A stretch of 64,000 nt of DNA. Origin: Perlucidibaca wandonensis (GTDB taxonomy: Bacteria > Pseudomonadota > Gammaproteobacteria > Pseudomonadales > Moraxellaceae). Of this stretch, positions 8,780 through 17,940 are shown piece by piece. The notes below the pieces were generated by a model, which did not search any database, was not told the origin of the DNA, and worked only from the letters and a program-made list of their open reading frames with translations. Numbering within the stretch: the stretch's first letter is position 1; the number at the start of each line of letters is the position of its first letter. The stretch covers positions 992,001 through 1,056,000 of the forward strand of contig NZ_JBHTIT010000001.1 of the NCBI RefSeq assembly GCF_042677145.1, written 5' to 3'. A program made the translations under genes and the position numbers.

Positions 8780-9216
8780 TTTGCTAATCCTATATCAATC
8801 GCTTCAGTGGCGAGTTTATCCACTGCTTCGTTGCCAGGGTCGCCTGCATGACCTTTGACCCAGCGCCAGTCGACTTCGTGCGGTTCTGACGCATCAATTA
8901 GTGCCTGCCAAATATCGGCATTTTTCACTGGCTGCTTGGCGGCTGTTTTCCAGCCACGCGCGCGCCAGCCAGGCAGCCATTCGGTCATGCCTTTGCGCAA
9001 ATACTCGGAGTCTGTCCACAGCACTACGCGCGATGGCTGCTTGAGTGCCCGCAAGGCCATTAAGGCCGCCGTCAGCTCCATGCGATTATTAGTGGTTGCG
9101 GCCTCAAAACCCGATAACGCTTTTTCGTGTGCACCACTGCGTAATAACGCGCCCCAACCGCCTGGGCCTGGGTTACCGCGACAGGCGCCGTCGGTATAAA
9201 TCACCACCTCATTCAT
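8776..9216 (-). CDS. rnhA: Ribonuclease HI
   Basis: Degrades the RNA strand of RNA-DNA hybrids. The start is the ATG at 9216 (MNEVVIYTDGACRGNPGPGGWG), which has TAGGAA 7 nt upstream. A longer in-frame version from 9276 would add 20 residues foreign to the family. At 146 aa the protein carries the catalytic carboxylates in TDGA, in NNRMELTA, in WTDSEY and near the C-terminus in GNEAVDKLA, plus the handle-region basic residues (RARGWKTAAKQPVKN). The start overlaps the end of the upstream yafS-like gene by 8 bp, and the 3' end overlaps dnaQ by 4 bp. Confidence 0.96.
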   Translation of the reverse strand: MNEVVIYTDGACRGNPGPGGWGALLRSGAHEKALSGFEAATTNNRMELTAALMALRALKQPSRVVLWTDSEYLRKGMTEWLPGWRARGWKTAAKQPVKNADIWQALIDASEPHEVDWRWVKGHAGDPGNEAVDKLATEAIDIGLAK

Positions 9217-9886
9217 GCAAATTCCTATTGTTTCTCTGACGCTGCTGCACTGGCCAAGCATTTGACCATGCGCCACGATTAATCGCGCTATTGTCGCTTA
9301 TTGGCGTAAGGCGGCAGGTGTTTTTTTGCCACAATTGCACGCACCATTGTGCCATTGGAAAATAACGCTGCCACGGTGCGGCCCACTGCTGAGCGATCAG
9401 GGCAGGCATTAGACTGAAGCGTCGTGCATCACCCCAATGCTGTTGCTGCAACTGCCAACCCAAGGCCTGTGCCTGTGCCATACCAGACCAACACCATTGC
9501 GCCAAATGAGCTTGGTCAACATACACCAAGACACGGCCATCATCGGCTAGACAACTATCAATTTCAGTCAAAACACGAGGCTGGCATCGTGCCGTTAATG
9601 GCGCCCACGACAGCCAAACCGCATCGAAAGTTTGTGGTGCAAAAGGCCAAGCATAGGGATCAATAATCGCCGATACGGCGCTCTGCTTAGTCGCAGAATG
9701 TGCGGTGCTAACCAGATGCTTATTGAGCGGTCGCGTGCAGGGCATAGTGGCTAAATGCACAGGCAAATCGACCAGTAATGCCGACACACCATGACATTTA
9801 ACTGCCGCCAAGCGCCATGCCTGGCGTTCGCGTTCAGACACAGACTGGCGTGAGGTGCGCGCGGAAAGGCTTTGGTGTAGTTTCAT
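9209..9886 (-). CDS. YafS-like degenerate SAM-methyltransferase-fold protein
   Basis: About 225 aa from the ATG at 9886 (a GTG at 9892 is possible). Position alone is informative: between gloB and rnhA sits the methyltransferase-like gene known as yafS in enterobacteria. The sequence keeps the second half of a class I fold, FDAVWLSWAPL followed by LTEIDSCLADDGRVLVYV (strand beta5-like), but lacks a recognisable glycine-rich SAM motif I in the first 60 residues. It is unusually rich in Trp and Gln (for example WQLQQQHWGDARRF). Catalytic activity is doubtful. It overlaps rnhA by 8 bp and is divergent from gloB. Confidence 0.75.
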   Translation of the reverse strand: MKLHQSLSARTSRQSVSERERQAWRLAAVKCHGVSALLVDLPVHLATMPCTRPLNKHLVSTAHSATKQSAVSAIIDPYAWPFAPQTFDAVWLSWAPLTARCQPRVLTEIDSCLADDGRVLVYVDQAHLAQWCWSGMAQAQALGWQLQQQHWGDARRFSLMPALIAQQWAAPWQRYFPMAQWCVQLWQKNTCRLTPISDNSAINRGAWSNAWPVQQRQRNNRNLHE

Positions 9887-9916
9887 GGCCACGATTATTG
9901 AACTTAAGCCACCATC

Positions 9917-10696
9917 ATGTCATCACCTCAAACACCTATCGTGACACCACTGCCCTGCTTTCTTGATAATTATATCTGGCATATCGAGACATCTCAGGGC
10001 GATTGGGTGGTCGATCCTGGCGATGCCCAAGTTGTGCTCGCGTATCAGGCTAAGCGCGGCAAACCCTTAGCTGGCGTGCTTATCACTCATCATCACCTCG
10101 ATCACACCGCGGGCATTGCAGCCTTAGTAGAAGCTTTTGCTATGCCTGTTTATGGCCCTTCTGAGGTACGCGAAGGCATCAGCAACTATATAAAAGTAGA
10201 CGACGTATTAACGCTCGATGGCATGGGGTCAGTACAGGTGCTTGATGTTGCCGCGCATACGCTGGGGCATATTGCCTACTATTTAAAAGGTCACGACCTG
10301 CTGTTTTGTGGCGACAGCCTATTTAGCGCGGGTTGCGGAAGACTGTTTGAAGGTACACCGACTGACTTGGCTCGCGTTATGAGTACGCTCAGCGCATTAC
10401 CAGCCGTTACCGTGATTTTTCCTACGCATGAATACACCGCCGCCAATATTCGTTTTGCTGAAGCCATTGAGCCCGACAATAATGAGCTCAAGCACTACGC
10501 GCATAAAGTGGCGGCATGGCGCGCAAAAAATCAACCGAGCCTCCCTACTCATTTGGCGCTTGAACTGGCGATTAATCCATTTTTACGCAGTCATGAAAGC
10601 ACCGTGGTCGCGGCGGCAAGCACATATGCCGGAAAGCCCTTACAGCCTGGCGAACAAACCTTGGCAACACTACGCGCTTGGAAAGACGTTTTTTAG
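9917..10696 (+). CDS. gloB: Hydroxyacylglutathione hydrolase (glyoxalase II)
   Basis: Hydrolyses S-lactoylglutathione to lactate and glutathione, finishing methylglyoxal detoxification in the cytoplasm. 259 aa, metallo-beta-lactamase fold with the dinuclear metal motif THHHLDHTAG (about 56-65), His in AHTLGH, the Asp in FCGDSLFSAGCGRLFEG, and the final His in PTHEYT. The C-terminal glutathione-binding helices include NNELKHYAHKVAAWRAKNQPSLP. It is divergent from the yafS-like gene (30 bp between starts) and is followed by mltD after 24 bp. Confidence 0.97.
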   Translation: MSSPQTPIVTPLPCFLDNYIWHIETSQGDWVVDPGDAQVVLAYQAKRGKPLAGVLITHHHLDHTAGIAALVEAFAMPVYGPSEVREGISNYIKVDDVLTLDGMGSVQVLDVAAHTLGHIAYYLKGHDLLFCGDSLFSAGCGRLFEGTPTDLARVMSTLSALPAVTVIFPTHEYTAANIRFAEAIEPDNNELKHYAHKVAAWRAKNQPSLPTHLALELAINPFLRSHESTVVAAASTYAGKPLQPGEQTLATLRAWKDVF

Positions 10697-10720
10697 TACA
10701 CTGGCTGGAAAATAACGAGA

Positions 10721-12361
10721 ATGCCCATGCTTATTTCTGTAGACAATCTCCGAAACTCACGACAGCCGCGCGTTCTTTTAGCGCTACTAGCGGCTTTGTT
10801 TTTATCGGCCTGTGCCAGTGCACCCGTTGCTAAACGTAGTTACCCGATTATTCAAAAGCAGCGCATCGTGGTACCACCACAGCCTATGAAACCAATCGCG
10901 AAAAATGACGTGCAACCGGCAGCGGCTCGCGTAGTTGTTACACCTGCACCTGCTCCTGCGAGCATTTTAGCTTCGGCTGTAGTAACTGAAATTGCATCAG
11001 CCCCAGCAACAACTCCAGTGCAAGCCGCAGCATCAGTATCAGTATCAGTTATCGCTAAAGTACCTACTGCGGCTGCAGTCATCAGCAAGCCTGCTAGTAG
11101 CATTAAAGTCGACAATGATCCTGCGCTAAGCGCTCCAACCATTATTTTAACGCGTAGCACACCGGCTAAAGCCAGCGTTGCTACTAACCAAGATTTAGTT
11201 CAGCGCTTGCGTCGTGGCTTTAGCATGCCCACGCGCTATAACTCACGCATCGATGCCCAGTTTTCGCGCTATAGCGGCCAGCAAAAATACATCGATGAGT
11301 TAATGGCAAAAGCCTCACGCTTCCTATTTGTTGCCGTTGCCGAAGCCGAGCGTCGCGGCCTGCCCACAGAGTTAGCGCTGTTGCCCATAATCGAAAGCGC
11401 ATACGACCCCGCGGCAACATCGAAATCTAATGCAGCCGGCCTTTGGCAGTTTATCCCAGACACCGGCCGTCTATATGGTTTACGCCAAACTAACTGGGTT
11501 GATGCACGTCGTGACCCGCTTGAATCCACTCGCGCCGCCTATGACTATTTGGCCAAGCTCTACGGCATGTTCGGTGATTGGGAGCTTGTGCTCGCCTCTT
11601 ACAATGCTGGGCCAGGAACGGTTTCACGCGCGCTTCAAGCAAATAACGCACGCGGCCTTGGCGATGACTATTGGTCACTAAAACTATCTGCAGAAGCTAT
11701 GGATTATGTGCCGCGCTTTCTCGCAGTGGTGTCGATGTTTAAAGACCCAATTTCTGCAGGCGTGAGCATTCCCGCCATACCAAACCGCCCATATTTTCGC
11801 ACAGTCGCCGCCAAAGGCAGCTTAGACCTTGATACAGTCTCAACACTTTCTGGCGTGCCACTCGACGAGCTTCGCATACTCAATGCCGCGCTACGTCGCG
11901 ATCAATTAGCTCCCGATGGCCCCTACCTTTTGCATGTGCCTAACTACTTAGATATTGCCAGCGAGCATTTGTTAGTTCAGCAATCTGTTGCCTCGGATGT
12001 ACGTGTGGTCAATGCCTCAGGCCGCCCCGAGGCTGTCGTGGCTAGTGTGAGCACCGAGATTATTCGAGCAAACTATATCGATGCTAATAGCCGCACTTAC
12101 CAAGTGCGGCGTGGCGACTCGTGGTTCAGCATCGCGCGCCGAAATCAGTTGTCGGCGACTCAGCTAGCCGCAGCCAATGACGAAGAGCTCAGCACCATTT
12201 TAGATATTGGTCGTGAGCTCAGCATCCCCACGCCTGCGGCTGCGGCTTATCAAGCGCATGTGTTTAACTCGAGCACATCAACGGCCTCACGCGAGCCAGT
12301 TTCACTACCACGAAACAATGCCGCCACTCAGGTCATCCAAGCAGGTAATCGCGGGCTATAA
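10721..12361 (+). CDS. mltD: Membrane-bound lytic murein transglycosylase D (lipoprotein)
   Basis: Outer-membrane lipoprotein cleaving peptidoglycan glycan strands to 1,6-anhydro ends. It has a lipoprotein signal with lipobox LSAC (Cys31), then a low-complexity Ala/Pro/Val linker (about 35-150) containing a short SVSVSV run encoded by a 6-bp tandem repeat. The GH23 SLT domain follows, with catalytic Glu225 in LLPIIESAYDP and motifs GLWQF and SYNAGPG. One clear C-terminal LysM domain spans about 458-506 (TYQVRRGDSWFSIARRN). E. coli MltD has two LysM repeats, and here only one is evident. At 546 aa it is longer than E. coli MltD (452) because of the linker. yejA starts 3 bp downstream. Confidence 0.93.
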   Translation: MPMLISVDNLRNSRQPRVLLALLAALFLSACASAPVAKRSYPIIQKQRIVVPPQPMKPIAKNDVQPAAARVVVTPAPAPASILASAVVTEIASAPATTPVQAAASVSVSVIAKVPTAAAVISKPASSIKVDNDPALSAPTIILTRSTPAKASVATNQDLVQRLRRGFSMPTRYNSRIDAQFSRYSGQQKYIDELMAKASRFLFVAVAEAERRGLPTELALLPIIESAYDPAATSKSNAAGLWQFIPDTGRLYGLRQTNWVDARRDPLESTRAAYDYLAKLYGMFGDWELVLASYNAGPGTVSRALQANNARGLGDDYWSLKLSAEAMDYVPRFLAVVSMFKDPISAGVSIPAIPNRPYFRTVAAKGSLDLDTVSTLSGVPLDELRILNAALRRDQLAPDGPYLLHVPNYLDIASEHLLVQQSVASDVRVVNASGRPEAVVASVSTEIIRANYIDANSRTYQVRRGDSWFSIARRNQLSATQLAAANDEELSTILDIGRELSIPTPAAAAYQAHVFNSSTSTASREPVSLPRNNAATQVIQAGNRGL

Positions 12362-12364
12362 CTT

Positions 12365-14191
12365 ATGCGGCAGTGCGGCAGTTTTTTAACTCGATACAGT
12401 CTTGCTTTCGCCTGCCTAATGCTCAGCTTCACCGCTCAAGCGGCGGTGATTAGCAGCCACGCCATTACACTAAGAGGCAGCCCAGCTCTAGCAGAAGGCT
12501 TTGATCACTTTACCTACGTCAACCCAAACGCCAATAAAGGTGGTCGTTTGCGCCTCAACGCACTCGGCACTTTCGACAGCCTCAATGGCTATATCAATAA
12601 AGGCATCCCCGCCGATGGCCTTAACCGCATTTACGATTCGCTAACCACCGGCTCAGATGACGAGTTTGGTACACGCTACGGCCTACTCGCTAAACGCATT
12701 ATTCGCGATACCGACGATGCTTCATGGGTGACTTACGAGCTACGCCCAGAGGCGAAATTTAGCGATGGCCATCCTGTTCGTGCCGAAGATGTGGTGTTCA
12801 CTTTCGAGACATTATTAAAAGATGGCGCGCCGGCTTATAAAGCCTACTTTGCCGATATCACATCCGTAAAAGCGCTCTCGCCTTTGAGCGTGCGCTTTCG
12901 TTTCAAAAGCAAAACCAATCGTGAAATGCCAATGACCGTCGGCGAAATCAGCATTTTGCCTAAGCACTATTGGGCTAAGCGCGAATTTAACCGTAGCAGC
13001 CTAGACACCCCAATCGGTAGCGGTCCTTATGTGATTAGCGATGTCGATCCCGGCCGCCGCATCACTTATGCGCGCAACCCAAACTACTGGGCGCGCGATC
13101 TGAATGTGAGTCGTGGGCTCTACAACTTCGACCACATCAGTTATCACTATTACCGTGATGGCAGCGTGGCGTTCGAGGGCTTTAAAGCCAATCAGTACGA
13201 TGTGCGCGAAGAGAACAAAGCCAAAACTTGGGCCACGGAATACAACTTCCCTGCCGTGCAAGATGGCCGCGTCATTTTACAAAGCCAAGCTCATCAAAAC
13301 CCCGCGCCGATGCAAGGCTTTGCGTTTAATACACGCAGAGCGCCATTAAACGATCTCAAAGTTCGCGAAGCATTAAGCCTAGCGTTCGATTTTGAATGGG
13401 CCAATCGCGCCTTGTTTTATGGTGCCTACACTCGCACCACCAGCTTTTACTCGAATTCCGAATTAGCCGCTCGCGGTGAGCCAAGCAAAGCTGAGTTGAA
13501 GCTACTTAAACCATGGCGCAAGCAATTACCTGCTAGTGTTTTTGGCCCAGCCATCGTGCCTGCAAAAAGTGCCGGCGATGGCTACGACCGCGCCAATTTA
13601 TTACGCGCTCAAGCCTTATTAAAACAAGCTGGATGGGTCTATAAAGACGGCGCGTTACGCAATGTAGATGGTCAGCCCATGCGCCTAGAAATGCTGCTAG
13701 TGCAACCTGAGTTTGAGCGCATCGTGCAGCCGCTACGACGCAATCTCGCGCGCTTAGGCGTGGATTTGAGCATTCGTATTTTAGATGTTGCGCAGTACAT
13801 TGAGCGCCTACGCCAATTCGACTTCGACCTCACCGTCACCGGTGTGCCTGCCTCTTTGTCACCGGGCAATGAGCTTTGGAGCTACTGGGGCTCAGCCAGC
13901 GCCGATGCGCCCGGCAGCGGCAACTTGGTCGGCTTAAAATCGCCCGTGGTCGATGCCCTAATCGCTCGCATCACACGTGCTAAAAGCCGTGAAGACTTAG
14001 TCACTGAGGTGCACGCGCTAGACCGTGTACTTCGCTCGCAATGGCTGTTGATTCCACAATTTCATATCCCCTATTTCCGCGTTGCGCGCTGGGATCTTTT
14101 TGGCCTGCCCGACAACCCACCACGTTATGGCTTAGGCCTCGATAGCTGGTGGTGGAAAGGCTCGTCAACCGCACATGGACAGGAACGCTAA
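12365..14191 (+). CDS. yejA: Periplasmic peptide-binding protein YejA (SBP family 5)
   Basis: Solute-binding component of the Yej peptide ABC importer. It has a Sec signal peptide (hydrophobic core LAFACLMLSF, cleavage after AQA near residue 27). The mature protein begins the family pattern FDHFTYVNPNANKGG and contains the SBP_bac_5 signature region (AKFSDGHPVRAEDVVFTFE). 608 aa matches YejA (about 604). Many pseudomonads carry two tandem binding-protein paralogues at this locus; here there is one. The stop overlaps the yejB start by one base (TAATG). YejABEF in E. coli also imports microcin C, so a role in peptide or peptide-antibiotic uptake is expected. Confidence 0.93.
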   Translation: MRQCGSFLTRYSLAFACLMLSFTAQAAVISSHAITLRGSPALAEGFDHFTYVNPNANKGGRLRLNALGTFDSLNGYINKGIPADGLNRIYDSLTTGSDDEFGTRYGLLAKRIIRDTDDASWVTYELRPEAKFSDGHPVRAEDVVFTFETLLKDGAPAYKAYFADITSVKALSPLSVRFRFKSKTNREMPMTVGEISILPKHYWAKREFNRSSLDTPIGSGPYVISDVDPGRRITYARNPNYWARDLNVSRGLYNFDHISYHYYRDGSVAFEGFKANQYDVREENKAKTWATEYNFPAVQDGRVILQSQAHQNPAPMQGFAFNTRRAPLNDLKVREALSLAFDFEWANRALFYGAYTRTTSFYSNSELAARGEPSKAELKLLKPWRKQLPASVFGPAIVPAKSAGDGYDRANLLRAQALLKQAGWVYKDGALRNVDGQPMRLEMLLVQPEFERIVQPLRRNLARLGVDLSIRILDVAQYIERLRQFDFDLTVTGVPASLSPGNELWSYWGSASADAPGSGNLVGLKSPVVDALIARITRAKSREDLVTEVHALDRVLRSQWLLIPQFHIPYFRVARWDLFGLPDNPPRYGLGLDSWWWKGSSTAHGQER

Positions 14192-15273
14192 TGGCCAGTT
14201 ACATCATTCGCCGATTGGCACTCATGTTGCCGACACTATTTGGCATTTTGCTGATCAATTTTCTCGTCATTCAGGCCGCACCCGGCGGGCCAGTCGAGCG
14301 CTCATTGGCGCAAATACAAGGCATCGGTGGGCAAACCACACTCAGTGGCAGCGCCGGCGATTTATCTGCCGCCAGTGCAGCATCTGGCCCTGGCTATCGC
14401 GGTAGTCAGGGTCTAAGTGCTGAGCTAGTGGCTGAAATCGAGAAGCAATATGGCTTCGACAAACCGGCAAGCGAACGCTTTTGGGACATGATGACGCAGT
14501 TCGCGCGCTTCGATTTAGGCTCCAGTTTCTATCGTGATATTCCAGTCATCGATTTGGTGTTGGAGAAATTGCCCGTATCACTTTCGCTCGGCCTATGGAG
14601 CACGCTGCTGATTTACCTCATCGCCGTACCGCTGGGAATCCGCAAAGCGCATCGCCCCGGCAGTCGCTTTGATGTCTGGAGCAGCGGCGCCATCATTGTT
14701 GCCTATGCCATTCCCGGCTTCCTGCTAGCACTATTACTGATTATCGTCTTTGCCGGCGGCAGCTACTGGCAGTGGTTCCCCATGCAAGGCTTATCGTCTG
14801 AAAACGCCGCCGAGCTCGGCTGGTTCGCGCGTGCTCTCGACTACGCTCACCACTTAGTCCTGCCCACCATTTGCCTAACACTCGGCGGCTTGGCAACGCT
14901 CACCCTGTTCACGCGCAATAGCTTCCTCGAAGAGCTGCAAAAACCCTATGTGCTGACCGCTCGCGCCAAAGGTGCCAGTGAGCGCCGCGTGCTCTGGGGC
15001 CATGTTTTCCGCAATGCCATGCTCATCATTATCGCCGGCCTACCCGCCACACTATTTGGCATTTTATTCACCGGTGCCTTCCTCATCGAAATCATATTTA
15101 ATCTCGATGGCCTTGGTCTACTGAGTTATGAGTCAGTGATTAATCGCGACTATCCAGTGATTTTCGGAACCCTGTTTTTATTCACGCTGATGGGCATGCT
15201 GCTGCGGCTCTTAGGCGACCTTTGCTATCGCTGGGTAGACCCGCGCATCGACTTCTCTAAGGCGGGCGCATGA
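14191..15273 (+). CDS. yejB: Peptide ABC transporter permease YejB
   Basis: First inner-membrane permease of the importer. The start is the ATG at 14191 (MASYIIRRL) with AGGAA 5-9 nt upstream; the open frame extends 14 codons further into yejA but those residues are not family-like. 360 aa. The N-terminal helix is typical of OppB/DppB-type permeases (LMLPTLFGILLINFLVIQAAPGGP). The EAA loop lies at ARAKGASERRVLWGHVFRNAMLI, contacting the ATPase. An Ala/Gly/Ser-rich periplasmic segment (about 50-90) follows the first helix. It overlaps yejE by 4 bp (ATGA). Confidence 0.94.
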   Translation: MASYIIRRLALMLPTLFGILLINFLVIQAAPGGPVERSLAQIQGIGGQTTLSGSAGDLSAASAASGPGYRGSQGLSAELVAEIEKQYGFDKPASERFWDMMTQFARFDLGSSFYRDIPVIDLVLEKLPVSLSLGLWSTLLIYLIAVPLGIRKAHRPGSRFDVWSSGAIIVAYAIPGFLLALLLIIVFAGGSYWQWFPMQGLSSENAAELGWFARALDYAHHLVLPTICLTLGGLATLTLFTRNSFLEELQKPYVLTARAKGASERRVLWGHVFRNAMLIIIAGLPATLFGILFTGAFLIEIIFNLDGLGLLSYESVINRDYPVIFGTLFLFTLMGMLLRLLGDLCYRWVDPRIDFSKAGA

Positions 15274-16301
15274 GCTGGTCGCCCTTAACCCGACGTCGCT
15301 TTAAGCAATTCAAAAGCAACCGCCGCGCCTGGTGGTCGATGTGGCTATTGCTCGGCGTGTTTGTATTCAGCCTCGGCGCTGAACTCATCGCCAACGATAA
15401 GCCACTACTGGTGAGCTATCGCGGCGAACTCATCGTGCCGATGCTGCAAGACAAGCCCGAAACCTATTACGGCGGCGACTTTGCCACGCCCACGGTGTAT
15501 CGCGATCCAGCGGTGGAAAACCTCATCAGCCGTGATGGCTGGATGCTGTGGCCAATGATTCGTTTCAATGCCGACACCATCCATTTCGAGCGTGTCGAAC
15601 CCACACCCTCACCGCCAACATCAGACAACTGGTTAGGCACCGATGATCAAGGCCGTGATGTCATGGCGCGACTGATTTATGGCGTACGCACCTCGCTTGC
15701 CTTCGCTAGCTTGCTCACACTGGCTACTGTTGTGTTGGGCGTTGCTGCAGGAGCATTGCAGGGCTATTTCGGCGGCTGGGTAGACTTGCTGGGCCAGCGC
15801 TTTACCGAAATCTGGTCGGGCTTGCCGGTGCTGTTTATGCTGATCATTTTATCAAGCTTAGTCACACCAAACTTCTGGTGGCTGTTGGCGCTACTGACCC
15901 TGTTCAGCTGGACTGACTTAAGCGGTCTTGTGCGCGCTGAGTTTCTCCGCACACGCCAACTCGACTATGTGCGTGCCGCTCGTGCCATGGGTGTGAGTTC
16001 ACGCGTTTTAGTTTGGCGTCATGTCCTACCTAACGCCGCGGTGACCACACTCACCCTGCTACCTTTTATTTTTACCGGCGCCATCGGTCTGCTGACCTCG
16101 CTGGATTTTCTCGGCTTTGGTCTGCCACCGGGTTCAGCATCATTGGGCGAGATGATCGCGCAAGGCAAAAATAACTTGCAGGCACCCTGGCTCGGCCTCA
16201 CTGCTTTTTTCAGCCTCAGTGTACTGCTGAGCTTGCTGGTGTTTATTGGCGAGGGCTTGCGTGATGCCTTCGATCCGCGCCATGTTGAGGCGGGAAAATG
16301 A
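15270..16301 (+). CDS. yejE: Peptide ABC transporter permease YejE
   Basis: Second inner-membrane permease, partner of YejB. 343 aa with an N-terminal cytoplasmic basic stretch (RRRFKQFKSNRRAWWS), a first helix, a large periplasmic loop (about 40-120) containing GTDDQGRDVMARLIYG, which is the DppC/OppC family signature, then the core helices. The EAA motif is at ARAMGVSSRVLVWRHVLPNA. It starts within the yejB stop (ATGA overlap) and ends within the yejF start (ATGA overlap), so subunit stoichiometry is probably set by translational coupling. Confidence 0.94.
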   Translation: MSWSPLTRRRFKQFKSNRRAWWSMWLLLGVFVFSLGAELIANDKPLLVSYRGELIVPMLQDKPETYYGGDFATPTVYRDPAVENLISRDGWMLWPMIRFNADTIHFERVEPTPSPPTSDNWLGTDDQGRDVMARLIYGVRTSLAFASLLTLATVVLGVAAGALQGYFGGWVDLLGQRFTEIWSGLPVLFMLIILSSLVTPNFWWLLALLTLFSWTDLSGLVRAEFLRTRQLDYVRAARAMGVSSRVLVWRHVLPNAAVTTLTLLPFIFTGAIGLLTSLDFLGFGLPPGSASLGEMIAQGKNNLQAPWLGLTAFFSLSVLLSLLVFIGEGLRDAFDPRHVEAGK

Positions 16302-17866
16302 ACCTATTAAACATCAATAATTTGAGCATTCGCCACGGCCAACAGGTCTTGGTCGATGACCTAAGTCTCACCATAAATGCTGGCGAATGGTTAGCGCTAG
16401 TTGGTGAGTCAGGATCAGGAAAATCATTAACAGCGCTGGCTTGCCTAGGCCTGCTATCGCCCAGTTTAAATAGCCAAGGTGAGCTCAGCGTGACTGGCAT
16501 CAATCTCGCGCAGGCCACGCCCGATGAGCTACGCAGCCTTCGAGGTAGCCGTGTCGGCATGGTGTATCAGGAGCCGCTCAGTGCGCTGAATCCGCTACAC
16601 CGCATTGGGCAGCAGCTCATTGAAGCGATTACTTTGCACCAAGCTTTGCCGCTCAATTTAGCGAGGCAAAAGGCGCTAAGCTTGCTGCGCGAAGTCGGCA
16701 TAGGCGAACCTGAGCGCCGTCTGAGCGCGTGGCCACATGAGCTATCAGGTGGTCAACGCCAGCGTGTCGTCATTGCCATGGCATTGGCAAATTCACCGAA
16801 ACTACTTATTGCCGATGAACCAACCACGGCTCTCGATGCCTTGCTGCAAACGCAGATTTTAGATCTGCTGAAGTCGCTACAGAAAAATCGCGGCTTAGGC
16901 ATTTTGTTTATCAGCCATAACTTGCCGCAGGTACGCCGCTACGCCGACCGCGTCATGGTCATGCAAGCAGGTCGCGTAGTGGAATCAGCCATTAGCGCCG
17001 AGTTATTTGCCGCGCCGACGCAGGCCTATACTCAAAAGCTGCTGCAACCGTTTGCGCCAGCGCCCAAACCTGTGCTGCCAGATAGCGCAAAAGCTATCTT
17101 GAGCGTGACTCAGCTGTCGGTGCGTTATCCGCGCCATCAAGCATGGTGGGGCGGCATTACCGCGTGGCATCAGGCTGTAGATAATATTGGCTTGTCGCTA
17201 CGCCAAGGCGAATCTTTAGGCATTGTTGGCGAGTCCGGTTCAGGCAAATCCAGTCTTGCCGCCGCCCTACTGCGCCTAACGCCGGCGCAAGGCCGTGTGG
17301 TCGTGCTTGGGCGTGATTGGTTAGCACTGAAAGGCCGTGAGCTACGGTCAGCACGAGCGCAAGTGCAAATGGTCTTTCAAGATCCCTACGGCAGCTTAAG
17401 CCCTCGGCTCACTGTCGCCGATATTGTCGCCGAAGGCTTGCTAGCGCATCAAAAATTATCCAAGCAAGCCATCGAGATTGAGGTCATTGCCGCTTTACGC
17501 GAAGTTAACCTCGATCCAGACACGCGCCATCGCTACCCTCATGAGTTCTCTGGTGGACAACGTCAGCGTATCGCCTTAGCTCGAGCGTTAATTTTGAAGC
17601 CGGCAATATTGATTCTCGATGAGCCAACTTCTGCTCTCGACCGCCATACCCAAGGTGAAGTGGTCGAGCTGCTGCGACGCATCCAAGCCGATCATGGCAT
17701 CGCCATGCTGTTTATCAGCCATGACTTAGCAGTCGTGCGCGCACTCTGTCATCGCTTAATTGTTCTGCGGGACGGTCGAATTATTGAGCAAGGCGATTGT
17801 GAGCGAATATTTCAAGCGCCGCAAAAGCCTTATACACAGGCCTTGGTAGCGGATTTACCCGCCTAA
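16298..17866 (+). CDS. yejF: Peptide ABC transporter, double ATPase YejF
   Basis: Fused duplicate ATP-binding subunit (522 aa) driving YejABE. The first ABC half has Walker A GESGSGKS at 36-43, signature LSGGQRQRV and Walker B LLIADEPTT. The second half repeats these as GESGSGKSS (about 311-319), FSGGQRQRIA and ILILDEPTS. Each half ends with the oligopeptide-ATPase C-terminal extension (FAAPTQAYTQKLL; FQAPQKPYTQALV). It closes the four-gene operon and is followed by a 74-bp gap to fabI, so it may be co-transcribed with fabI or separate. Confidence 0.96.
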   Translation: MNLLNINNLSIRHGQQVLVDDLSLTINAGEWLALVGESGSGKSLTALACLGLLSPSLNSQGELSVTGINLAQATPDELRSLRGSRVGMVYQEPLSALNPLHRIGQQLIEAITLHQALPLNLARQKALSLLREVGIGEPERRLSAWPHELSGGQRQRVVIAMALANSPKLLIADEPTTALDALLQTQILDLLKSLQKNRGLGILFISHNLPQVRRYADRVMVMQAGRVVESAISAELFAAPTQAYTQKLLQPFAPAPKPVLPDSAKAILSVTQLSVRYPRHQAWWGGITAWHQAVDNIGLSLRQGESLGIVGESGSGKSSLAAALLRLTPAQGRVVVLGRDWLALKGRELRSARAQVQMVFQDPYGSLSPRLTVADIVAEGLLAHQKLSKQAIEIEVIAALREVNLDPDTRHRYPHEFSGGQRQRIALARALILKPAILILDEPTSALDRHTQGEVVELLRRIQADHGIAMLFISHDLAVVRALCHRLIVLRDGRIIEQGDCERIFQAPQKPYTQALVADLPA

Positions 17867-17940
17867 GGTGTCATGCACGCCGAGAAGTTTTAGCCCTATA
17901 CTCGGATAACTTTTTCATCAGTATATTTTAAGGAGAAACC

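Noticed and set aside
11028..11046. ATCAGT tandem repeat (three units) in mltD as a phase-variable tract
   Set aside because: Six-base units keep the frame, and the copy number is low; it only encodes a Ser-Val run in a flexible linker.
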